A model generated the notes under the pieces. The model had not been told where the DNA came from, made no database searches, and saw only the letters and a program-made list of their open reading frames with translations. Below are positions 37,825-49,000 of a DNA stretch of 64,000 bases, piece after piece. The position numbers and the translations under genes were made by a program. The DNA comes from Bolinopsis microptera. Lineage: Eukaryota > Ctenophora > Tentaculata > Lobata > Bolinopsidae. The stretch covers positions 4,917,230 through 4,981,229 of the forward strand of contig NC_087079.1 of assembly GCF_026151205.1 (NCBI RefSeq), given 5' to 3'. Within the stretch, counting starts at the first letter, position 1. Every line of letters starts with the position of its first letter.

Positions 37825-37830
37825 TTTATT
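37825..37830 (-). promoter_or_regulatory. Candidate polyadenylation signal
   Basis: AATAAA on the minus strand, about 60 bp downstream of the stop codon of the small membrane-protein gene. This is good spacing for its 3' end. Confidence 0.5.
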
Positions 37831-37889
37831 AAAAATGACGCAAAATTGGCACAGAATTTGTAAAATCAATATTTATCAATATTTATCAA

Positions 37890-38264
37890 TTACACCCACG
37901 ACTCTCGTTGTACAATCATTGGAACTTCGTAAACGGGCTGCGTAACGGGCTCGTAAATTGGTTGGGGGATTGGTTCCTCGGCCTCCCTGCTGCGCTTCCA
38001 CATGCACACCAATCCTATGATGCTGTGAATAAAGAAGAGAATTATGACTTTGCTAGTATTAAAAGAAATTTATGTAAGGTCATATGTTACAGTTATTAAA
38101 AAAAGTCAAAATCATTGAACAATTTCGAATATGCAAATTAGATTGAAAAAGAAATAGTAAAAATAAAAATAATACCATAATTCTAGCAGAGGGTACAGGA
38201 CCAACCCTAGTATCACAAGCAGTGCTGCTAACAATAACATTTGATTTTCATCAACTGATATCAT
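37890..38264 (-). CDS. Small membrane protein with proline/tyrosine tail, two exons
   Basis: Minus-strand exons 38,264-38,176 and 38,022-37,890 are joined over a 153-bp GT-AG intron whose acceptor has a strong pyrimidine tract (TTCTCTTCTTTATTCACAG). The product is 73 aa. Residues 9-38 are hydrophobic (MLLLAALLVILGLVLYP, then CIIGLVCMW), interrupted by PLLE, so it is one long membrane segment or a tight hairpin. A KRSR stop-transfer cluster follows at 39-42, then a tail with two similar blocks, PQPIYEPV and TQPVYEVP. Such tyrosines could be SH2 or adaptor ligands, which is inference only. An in-frame TGA precedes the ATG in genomic DNA. Upstream exons carrying an ectodomain cannot be excluded, because an AG acceptor (TATCAG) lies just after the ATG. 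I know no named homologue. Confidence 0.55.
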
Positions 38265-38547
38265 GATCTGTCATGGATGTGATTTGAATGAATGAGTGAG
38301 TTTATAAACAATGAGTGAGTTAATAAACAATATTTACTTATTTATAAATAAGCTAACTTGCAAACTCATGACAATCTTGAAAAAAAACTAACGTGTCATG
38401 ATAGTGATAGTGATCCAAATATTACAAGGATGTAATCTTAATACCACAGATTTTATTTGATTCAATATAGTTCTATATTATTATCACTTCGAGATGGCCA
38501 GGCCTACTCTCATGCTGTCTATATGTGATGATTAACTCTGAAAAACT

Positions 38548-38621
38548 AGGGACAACTTGGGAATGATCCCAGAACCTCGAGATTTCGCATCTCTTGTTCT
38601 ACCAATTGAGCTACTGACCCT
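38548..38621 (-). pseudogene. Degenerate tRNA-like sequence (SINE head or tRNA pseudogene)
   Basis: The minus strand folds as a 74-nt cloverleaf. The acceptor is AGGGTCA against TTGTCCCT (6 of 7 pairs), the A-box is TAGCTCAATTGG, the anticodon stem is GAGA/TCTC with loop TGCGAAA, and the T-arm is CTGGG/CCCAA. Defects: G instead of T at position 33, a D-stem mismatch, and no TTC in the T-loop. It is therefore unlikely to be a working tRNA. Internal polymerase III boxes make a SINE origin plausible. Confidence 0.55.
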
Positions 38622-38690
38622 GATTCCCAGAGCGAAATCACCACTCATATACAGCACAATTTCATGCTTTGTGTGGTTTAAATATAATAA

Positions 38691-38753
38691 TATTTAGAAT
38701 ATATATTCGCATGTATCCACACTGTGGATACATGCGAATATATATTCTAAATA
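38691..38753. repeat. 63-bp perfect palindrome
   Basis: Two 31-nt arms that are exact reverse complements around a single C (start TATTTAGAATATATATTCGC). It would extrude as a hairpin or cruciform with essentially no loop in the duplex form. It lies 70 bp from the tRNA-like sequence. Confidence 0.95.
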
Positions 38754-38937
38754 ACTGATAGTTCTATATTGTAAAGAATTAAATTTGGCAATTATTAAAT
38801 TGCTTATTTCTAATCTATCCTTAATTATCCATCCAGATGCTTAGTGATGTAGTAAATGTCCATCTACGATATTTAAGGTTTAACTATAAATAACTATATT
38901 AATTATGTGTTTTTATCACAGAAAGGGGTCATAAATA

Positions 38938-39380
38938 TAACAAGAATTGCGCCCGTTGTTTCGTTTTGGTGGACGCTAGATTTCCATTTCACTATAACTA
39001 TTAATATAAGCTCTAATCAGCTCACCTTACAATAATAATATTGAAACATCAGTACACTACGCGTGCCACGTTCAAGTTGGGCTTATTACAAAATACTATA
39101 CATTACTAGTATACATTAAAATACGCTCGTGCCGCGCATTCATTGACCACAGACTAGCTATACACCACATCTCCGCAAGCAATCTTTGTGCGCGCGTGAA
39201 TGCGGCAAGTTTACATGGTAACGAACAGAAGTAAGTAAGTAAGCAAGCAAGGAACACGACATATATTTGACCCACCTACTGCAATCCCCAAAATCCACGT
39301 TTTTCTGCAAAAACGGTCATTCGTAACCTTTCACTATTGCCTTTTTACAAAAGGGTGAAAAGGAAAAAATGCAAGCTGAT
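38938..39380 (+). repeat. Dispersed repeat family A, copy 2
   Basis: Matches 22,890-23,335 (inverse) and 61,706-61,890. It starts CAAGAATTGCGCCCGTTGTT and ends near AAAAGGGTGAAAAGG. It has diverged by scattered substitutions and a short GTAAGTAAGCAAGCAAG expansion near 39,235. Confidence 0.75.
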
Positions 39381-39739
39381 AAACCAAAAAGAACCACCCG
39401 GGTGGTAGGTATAGGTAGCCCTGGTGGATGTGTAAACTTTAGGGTCTGCTCTCTCCAAGATCAGCCTGCTTCTCCATTTTACTGTAAAGCTTAATTTCTT
39501 GTTTTTATAAATACATTGCAAGGGCAATTCACCAACCCGTAGTACCTATATTCCTTAGTAATAAAGTCATCTTGAGTATTTTGTCCAATTGTGGAATCCA
39601 ATTGCGGCTTAAGGAGGTTGGGGGACTGGTTTTGGGCTGTAGAGCGTCCAGAGGTGGTTATATACCCGTCTTATTGAAGAAGTGGGCACTCTTCCATACA
39701 GCTGTTGACTCTATCAACAATTTGACAACGCTGGCAGGG

Positions 39740-39855
39740 CAGCGAATACGTCATACGTGGGGGCTTTATTGAAGCTTTTAAAGTAACAAGTGGTTTGACT
39801 GAATATGGATCGGGTTTGTTCAGAATGAGCAGATCTGGTCGTAATACTGTTTCAA
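39740..39855 (+). pseudogene. LINE C-terminal scrap, copy 2
   Basis: Reads EYVIRGGFIEAFKVTSGLTE then YGSGLFRMSRSGRNT in one frame. It is related in sequence to the scrap at 35.3 kb. No other LINE domains are adjacent. Confidence 0.55.
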
Positions 39856-40074
39856 CCAATAGTCAAGAATTTCCAGTCTTAGCTAATCTTTACTTTACTT
39901 TACTTTTAATCATGAATAAGGTATTTCATTGGACCAAGTATGAGTGGGTGCTCAGACTCGATAGTAGCTCCACACTGTACAAATAATATTGTATAATTTA
40001 TTGCATATTGCTTTGTAAAAATTATTTTTCTTTGTGTTAACAAACTTAAAACTAATATACCTACACAGATCATA

Positions 40075-43000
40075 ATGTTAACTTTGTCAAGACCACAAAG
40101 AGTTAAAAAAACGCCTCTTAAACTGGCGGATGTTCCACATGCATGTGCGAGGAAATATGCCAGAGTCCAGTTTGATGATCAAACTTATGATACAATCCCG
40201 CTTGATAAAGTAGTGAGTATATATTATAGATTGATATTACAATTTTGTTGATATAAGTCACGCAATTATCTACGCATATTTTGATCCTGTCAAGTAACCA
40301 AAATATATACAAAAGTGTAAAAATGTATTATATAATATGCTAAAAAGTGTGGGTCAGTATGTTGACTGGTGGTGTGTTATAGAGGACACCTTTCAAACCT
40401 TATTTTTATGGCCACCCAAAGTCTCAATATAATCACTTCAATTTTTCACTTCAATTTTTCTTCTAGTCCTAATGTGAGCCTTGTCTCTAAAAACTTAAAT
40501 GAACTAGCGTTTCGGTGTGTGCAAAAGCTTCCAGGCACGCGCATTCCTTGCCCCGTTAGTTACCTGTCCTTCCAAAACCAAACAAGTAGTCAAGGACAAA
40601 AAGTCATACACCAAATGGGCATTATATTTTATGAATTGTTTTACATCTTTTTATTCTGTAAAATGTGCTAAAATTAAATTTCTTGTTTTATTGAATTTCT
40701 TGTTTCATTGAATTTATGAATGAAATAATGAATTAGAATTAAAATTAGAATTAGAATTAGAATTAGAATTAGAATTAGAATTAGAATTAGAATTAGAATT
40801 AGAATTAGAATTAGAATTAGAATAAAAAATAATTTAAAGAAGCTTCAAAATGCTGCGTAGGACATTCAAGTCAGTCAAAAACTGTTAGAACAATGCCCTT
40901 CTAAGAATCAAAACATATAATAGTATGTAATAAGTTGTAGGATATAAGTGAATTTGTTACAGTACTAATATTTAATGTTAAACTGTGGGCATTAAATAGT
41001 GACAAGTGTGAATATATTCATGAATCATAATTGTCGTTTAGATACAGATACGAGAATTAACATCGGGAACAAAAATGGTTATAGTTACTCTGATATCAAT
41101 TATATAACTTGCTGAAAATAACAACCAATAATACAATCAGCAAACTCCGATACCTGGTGAGCCAGTAAAGGTGGGTCTCAAATACACTGTTGTTTACGTT
41201 AAGAACCACAAAGAAGAGACACACACTGTGGAGATCCTCAACATAATAAGTTAGTAATTGTCCCTTATATGAACTTCATTATTATCGTCTGTGAATGAGT
41301 TATTTTACACAACTCTTTCATTCCTGTTTAACTTATTATTTTAGTCATTCGTATTATTATGTGATTTTATATTTCTTTTTTTCAATATAGGGCCCCCCCC
41401 CCCCAATATAATTGGCTGCCAATTCTACCCTTCATATTTATTACATGCTTCTAACAGCAAAGGCAAGAGCTAACTGCAGTTGAGACTGGAGAGTTAGTAA
41501 TTTCCAGAATTTGTCCAAATATTTCCATCTGGATTTAGTAACCCTTTCTGAGAGTGATTTAACGTTGTATACATACATAATATTATATCATATTATATCA
41601 AACATATATAATTTATAATATACTAAACGACCCGGGTTGAAGCTAGTAGTATTCTTTGAAAGAAATTTGTAATTTAATCGTGTAAAAAAACATCCCAACA
41701 TCCCAATCGAATAATTAATTAATATATAACATCTATTAGGTCAAAAGCAAAGAGTTGCACAGTAACGCATATAAAAACGTGCATGGGCTTCTGGTATGTA
41801 CGATATAATAAGAACGATTTATTAACGATCACTTAATTTATATTTCATACAGGTGAAGCTGAAAAGAAACGATTAGATGGTTTAGCAGCCGGGAAGAGGT
41901 TAGTGTAATATATTGTTAGCAATTAACGTACATCATTATAGACTTAAGGCTGGACGAACACAAATATTTTTGTGGCATATCAACAATTATGATATTTGAA
42001 ACTGCTCCCTTTAAATCGCTCACCCAAATTAAAAATTGTGATAAGGCCCTTTAAGATATGAAATTGAAAGTAACCTAATTCGGTGTATTTTTGGACGCTG
42101 ATACCGAATCACCCTCATGTTTCTCTGGACAGTTGTCAGTTACGGGTTAGGGTTAGGGTTAGGGTTAGGGTTAGGGTTAGGGTTAGGGTTAGGGTTAGGG
42201 TTAGGGTTAGGGTTAGGGTTAGGGTTAGGGTTAGGGTTAGGGTTAGGGTTAGGGTTAGGGTTAGGGTTAGGGTTAGGGTTAGGGTTAGGGTTAGGGTTAG
42301 GGTTAGGGTTAGGGTTAGGGTTAGGGTTAGGGTTAGGGTTAGGGTTAGGGTTAGGGTTAGGGTTAGGGTTAGGGTTAGGGTTAGGGTTAGGGTTAGGGTT
42401 AGGGTTAGGGTTAGGGTTAGGGTTAGGGTTAGGGTTAGGGTTAGGGTTAGGGTTAGGGTTAGGGTTAGGGTTAGGGTTAGGGTTAGGGTTAGGGTTGGGG
42501 TTGGGGTTGGGGTTGGGGTTGGGGTTGGGGTTGGGGTTGGGGTTGGGGTTGGGGTTGGGGTTGGGGTTGGGGTTGGGGTTGGGGTTGGGGTTGGGGTTGG
42601 GGTTGGGGTTGGGGTTGGGGTTGGGGTTGGGGTTGGGGTTGGGGTTGGGGTTGGGGTTGGGGTTGGGGTTGGGGTTGGGGTTGGGGTAGGGTTAGGGTTA
42701 GGGTTAGGGTTAGGGTTAGGGTTAGGGTTAGGGTTAGGTTAGGTTAGGTTAGGTTAGGGTAGGGTTAGGGTTAGGGTTAGGGTTAGGGTTAGGGTTAGGG
42801 TTAGGGTTAGGGTTAGGGTTAGGGTTAGGGTTAGGGTTAGGGTTAGGGTTAGGGTTAGGGTTAGGGTTAGGGTTAGGGTTAGGGTTAGGGTTAGGGTTAG
42901 GGTTAGGGTTAGGGTTAGGGTTAGGGTTAGGGTTAGGGTTAGGTTAGGGTTAGGGTTAGGGTTAGGGTTAGGGTTAGGGTTAGGGTTAGGGTTAGGGTTA

Positions 43001-46000
43001 GGGTTAGGGTTAGGGTTAGGGTTAGGGTTAGGGTTAGGGTTAGGGTTAGGGTTAGGGTTAGGGTTAGGGTTAGGGTTAGGGTTAGGGTTAGGGTTAGGGT
43101 TAGGGTTAGGGTTAGGGTTAGGGTTAGGGTTAGGGTTAGGGTTAGGGTTAGGGTTAGGGTTAGGGTTAGGGTTAGGGTTAGGGTTAGGGTTAGGGTTAGG
43201 GTTAGGTTAGGGTTAGGTTAGGGTTAGGGTTAGGGTTAGGGTTAGGGTTAGGGTTAGGGTTAGGGTTAGGGTTAGGGTTAGGGCAAAAACCATTTTGGTC
43301 ACGTGATCTGACACGGATTCGATTGTTTAGGGCTTGAGTTAGAGCTATGGTTGTGGTTACGGTTATGAATAGCTTCGGGGTTCTGGTTAAGATTAGCTGT
43401 TAATTTTAGGGTTAGGGTTAGGGTTAGGGTTAGGGTTATGGTTAGGGTTAAGGTTAGGGTTAGGGTTAGGGTTAGGGTTAGGGTTAGGGTTAGGGTTAGG
43501 GTTAGGGTTAGGGTTAGGGTTAGGGTTAGGGTTAGGGTTAGGGCAAAAACCATTTTGGTCACGTGATCTGACACGGATTCGATTGTTTAGGGCTTGAGTT
43601 AGAGCTATGGTTGTGGTTACGGTTATAATGAATAGCTTCGGGGTTCTGGTTAAGATTAGCTGTTATGGTTGGGATAAGGGTTTTATGTGTGAAACAGTAT
43701 TGTTCAGTTGCAAAGCAATAAAAATCAAAGTCACGTGATAATTTTAGATACATACTGTACAATTTTTATATTTGCAGAAAGAAGAATGTAAATGTAAAGG
43801 ACAATGAGAAGGCAAAGAAGAAACGAAAGACAATTTCGTAAGACACCAAATTACATCGAGTTCTTTTCTTAAAAATTCTTGTTTATCCTCTGATCACATC
43901 CAGTTAATTGTGTCGGAGAAACTTGGTTGCCGACGTATATTGCCCAATTGTCGTCAAAACTTTTATGAAATAGCCTTTTTTGTTGTGAAATTAAGGTAGA
44001 CATGAGGTTTTTCAATAACAAGCCTGATTTTATCATGCAGTTGTTATTTTCAGAAAGGCCAATGTTCAGACTTCAGAATAAACGTGTTTAGCAGGCATAA
44101 AACATTACCTTGCTTTAAATTATATTACGAAAGATTTCTAAAATATTGCTACAGGAGGAAAAACCAACGATCAGAACCGCAACAACAGTCACCAGCCCAG
44201 TTACCAGCTCAGTCGCCACCCCCATCGCAACCCCCGTCGCCAGCAAAGACGCCAGCCCAGTCGCCATCCCCATCGCCACCCCCGTCGCAAGCCCAGACGA
44301 CAGCCCAGACACAAGCCTGGTCGCCCGCTCCGTTGCCAGCCCAGACACAAGCCCGGTCGCCAGCTCATTTGCCAGCCCAGACACAAGCCCGGTCGCCAGC
44401 TCATTTGGCAGCCCGGTCCCCCGCTCCGTCGCCAGCCCTATTGCCAGCCCCATCTCCACTCGCCAGCCTGGTCGCCAACCCGGTTGCAGTCAGTCAACCC
44501 GGCAATGGGTCAGTATTATAAATTGTTAACAATTAACGTACATCATCATAAACGTAAGGCTGGTCGAACCCAAATATTTTTTGCAGCAAATTATGAGATT
44601 TCTAAAATATTGTTTCAGGAGGGATCAGTATCAATACTGGGACAACCAGGAAGCCGATTTGACTGTCTTGACAGCCCCGCTCTTTGCTAGCCCTCAAGCT
44701 CCAGCATTGTTGACCACCCCGGCAACACCTCCGGCACTGGTCCCGACGACACCTCCTACCCAGGTGTCAGCTACTCCCCCTCCCCATTCTTACTATAACT
44801 ATCCGACACCATATCTTGACCTGTAAGCGCTTTGTAATGTTTGATAAAGTATTTTATTTACACATTACACAGTTAAAGATGTCTATGATTATATTAAATG
44901 ACCTTTATTTGTTTGAAAACTGCTCAGAGGTTAACATATGGTTGGTTGGTTGATTATAAAGTGGACTCATTTACAAGAACTTGGAGAGGCACCCCTTAAC
45001 TTTTGTGTACTTCTTGAACACATTTTATGTGGTAGAAGAATAATTGTTTCAGTCAGCAATATTGCCTGCATCATAATATGATTTCGCTAATTTATGCAAT
45101 ATGACAATTTTCTTATGATAGGTCATCTGATAAGAACGTTAAAGTTTATACCAATCCATAACTCAGTTGCAAGAGATGGGAGTTCTAGTTTGAGGACTGA
45201 GGAGAGCGCGTGGGTTTCATTCAAAAATATTGATATTTTACCGATTTATGGGCCAAAATCGATCAAATTAGGTGCGTATGCCCAAATATGGGCATATAGT
45301 TTTTAGCTCATAACTCAGTCATTTTTTGTCCAATCTTGATGAAATTTCATTATATACTAGTTCAGGGGATCACTGTTCAAGGTATTTGGCTAGATTGGGC
45401 CTAATTTGGACCAAATATGGGCGTGGCTGTTATTTAAAGGCTTATCAAAAAATTAAAATCTTAGCGATCTAAGAATCCATAAACCCAAACAAAACTCTGT
45501 CATAACACATTTCAAACAACAATTTTTCCACACTACACACTTTGACTCCTTTTATAAAGTGTCTTTTATCTGGCTCGTCGTTCGATCTCTTCTTGAGTTC
45601 TAAAACAAGCTTTTGCTGTTCGGCACATTCCTCTGGTGACCTATCTGGACTGACGAAGACTTTACGGAAAAGCTGAATCCAACAAAGGTCCTTTGTTGGA
45701 TTCATATCGAAAGATCTTGAAGAATATCATTAAGGATGTTGTAGCAGAATGAGACCGAAGTCGGAATATGTTATATGATGTTGTTTGGTCTTAAAGAAGA
45801 GAAAGGTGAGGTGTTATGTGACAACTGCTGTTGAATTTTTGGTTCCTATACCGCGGCGCCGTTTGTCTTTACCTCGGATTTCACAGTATCCTCAACTGAT
45901 GCTACAACCTCAGATTTTCATGAAGTCATCAAGCTGCTTGTCTTTGGCAGCTATCAGCTCTTTCTGCAATACAACTATTGTCCCCTGGCTGTCAATTACG

Positions 46001-49000
46001 TCGGAGTGCAATTTCTGGCTATACTTCTCCATCTCATCTATGTGTTTAATAATTGCCTATACATAACTTTTAACGCAGAATTGAGACTCAGAGCCCTGCC
46101 TTACCTAGTAATTTCTCTTCTACGGCAATTTGGTAATCGCGCTGGGAACACTTGGGGCACAAAATTGTATTTCCTGGGGCAAAAAGTTACTTGGGGCACA
46201 CTTGGGGCAGAAGCAGTTGGGGCACAGCTGGGGCACACTTAACTTTGGGCGCACTTGGGGCACAGTTGAGGCAAAAAAGTGACCTGAAGCACAGTTTTTG
46301 TAAACTAAACACACTTGGGGCACACTTGGGGCACAAAGTTACTTGGGGCACACTTGGGGCAGATACGGTTGGGGACCAGCTGGGGCACATTTGGGACAAA
46401 AATGACTAAGGTAAACAATCTTCTGGTGTAATAATAAGTAACAATGAATACGTAATTTAATTAAAATCAATCTAATTCCTGAATACCAATACTTTAAACA
46501 ACTAATACATTAATAAAATTTTACGTTCTATCTAATACTGTCTTTTCGGTTTGAGAACCGTTCCTGCTGCATGCAGGGTTCTCAGCTCAGTTAATTTCCT
46601 GTTACATATCGAAGATGCGATAGGAAAGACATTCTTCAGTGTCACGTTACGCAGTTGTAGAATACCGTGCTGAAGCGCCACCATATCAACCTTCGATGCC
46701 TCTGCAACCACTCTTTTCCGAGAGAAGAAGGAGACCGATAAGTGTGCCCAGCGCGATTACCAAATTGCCTCTTCTACCAATAAAAGCCTGAGCTACACAC
46801 GCGTTAACATGACCTGATTTAGCAAGCCCGAGAGTTTTCCAGATCCATTCACCTCCATCATCTTTCACTTCATCAATCTTATAATCTTGTATTTCTCAGA
46901 GTTATACATCACACAACCACGGCACCTGTCAAACAAGCAAGTCTTATCAACGTAATGATAAGTAACTGATAAGCGAGCAACAACGTATTGAAAAGTGTAT
47001 TTACTGAACTGAAGTATTGAAAAGTGTATTTACTGAACTGATATTGAAAAGTGTATTTACCGAACTCCGTATTGAAAAGTGTATTTACGTATTTACCGAA
47101 CTAGTATTAGTTTTAGAAAGTCAACACAGAAAAGGGAACGTATCATTGTTTAGTTATTGTCTGTCTTTTTATGTTGGATTTGATGATACAGATGAAAAAA
47201 TAAGAATACCGCTAATATGGCTTTAACCTGTTTATACTATTGCCGAGTAATTTAGTGTGATCAGAGTTCTAGAAATCTATGATGCAGACATTTTAATTCT
47301 CGAATATGAACTTTTCAGGCTTGGTAGTCAAGATACCACTAACGAAACCTACTCCTCTGCAAGCTCTGGAAACGCATGGTAAGATACAACTCTGATTGCA
47401 ATTTACAACCCGGCCCGGCCCCTCGGGATGATATATAATACGCTACAAATTTACTTATCAAACCGACTTTCCGATTCTTCAGGTTTCATGACCCGTACCA
47501 GCGGATGTACTTAGAGAACATGAAGCTGAGAGGAGATCTGGAAGCATTGAAGAGGGAGACTGAAAAGTGTAGGGAGGAAGATCGGAAAGAGGTGACCGAG
47601 CTTAAGGAGGAGTTGAAGAAATTGAAGAGGTGCATGAGATCCATCATGAAAGGTAAGTTTTTACTCCGAGTGCGATACAAAACAGCAGCAGTGAAGTCGG
47701 CATCAAGGAGCCAATCAGATCAGTGTTCATAGTACCGTATTTTACAACATTTTTGCTGACAAAAACTTTTAGCCCTACGATTTTGCCACTTTATATTTGT
47801 ATATATACAAAGTTAAATGATCTAATGTTGAATTCAAGACGTGTTAAACTAGATATTAGTTAACCAACTTTAAGTGGTTAGAACACAGACTATGTTGGTA
47901 GCAAACAGTAGACTATGCGCATGTGAAAAAATGTTATAGAAGGGAAACGCAGGATCATAAACTGGGAGCTAAACCCTAAAGATGTTAAATCAGTCAGTAT
48001 AGAATTATTACATACAAATACATATCAAAAAAGTCATGATATAATGTCAACCTTTTGGTCCTTTGGATACATGCCTTTGAGACGAAACGTAAAATAATCT
48101 TTAAATTGCCTTAAACTAAAGTTCTGGTAATATTCTATACTCTTTTCACAGAAACATATATTAACCATATCTCGTGAAATTTCTAAATTAACGGATGCGT
48201 TGTACCCACGCACACGGTTTGTAAAAAGTGCATACCAACGCAGATAGCAGCTTCCTTAGGGTCAGCGACGTGATGAGTACCGAGAAGAATTCGTGATCAG
48301 ACTTAATGTAAATGTTTTCCGACTGTTACATAATACACTCTAGTTTACACCATATCTCCTTCGAGTGCATAATTACCAGTATAAATCCTGAAGACTGGCC
48401 AGATATTCCCAGAAGGAAATACAGCGCGGCGTAGAGACCTCAGGATGGTGAGGTAGAAATACAGACGCCCCACCCTCAACCCTGATAAAATGTAATGAGC
48501 AATCTGGGATTTGGAAAACCAGGGCACCTAAAAATAGACCATCTCAGTGTATTATATATTCAGGAAAAAAGACCGAAGACGTACCCTGCAGCACCAAATA
48601 CCCTCTGGAGGTTTATTCTAAAGGATCAATCGATCAAGATGTCGAAAACCTGATAAAGGAGCTAAGCAGCAATTGGCCGGATTTAAGTGATACTAAATTG
48701 AAAACTCGTTGCACGGATGTGTTGCTACTCCGGCAAATTATACCGGAGTTTGATTTAGCAGACCCGACCAAGAACTTTTTTCCGGCATTAAAGTCGATTC
48801 ACTCTTTAGCACTGGATGAATTAGAGAGTCGTTTCAAGGACAATCTCCCATTCAAGATTCTCGCATCTTGCACTGTTGCATTAACGAAGTGTATTTCTAC
48901 GTTATCACTGCAAGATGCGAGATCTTGTTTGGTGAGTAGAACTGCTAACGTAAGGGAAGCATTAAAAAAAGGTAAATTCGATGACTTCTTGGAGAGCTTG

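Noticed and set aside
38548-38621. Functional tRNA with CGA anticodon
   Set aside because: Position 33 is G, the T-loop is altered and serine tRNAs have a long variable arm, which is absent.
42083-42742. Open frames of Arg-Val, Gly-Leu or Gly-Val dipeptides
   Set aside because: They are the telomeric hexamer read through; a 6-bp unit gives dipeptide repeats in every open frame.
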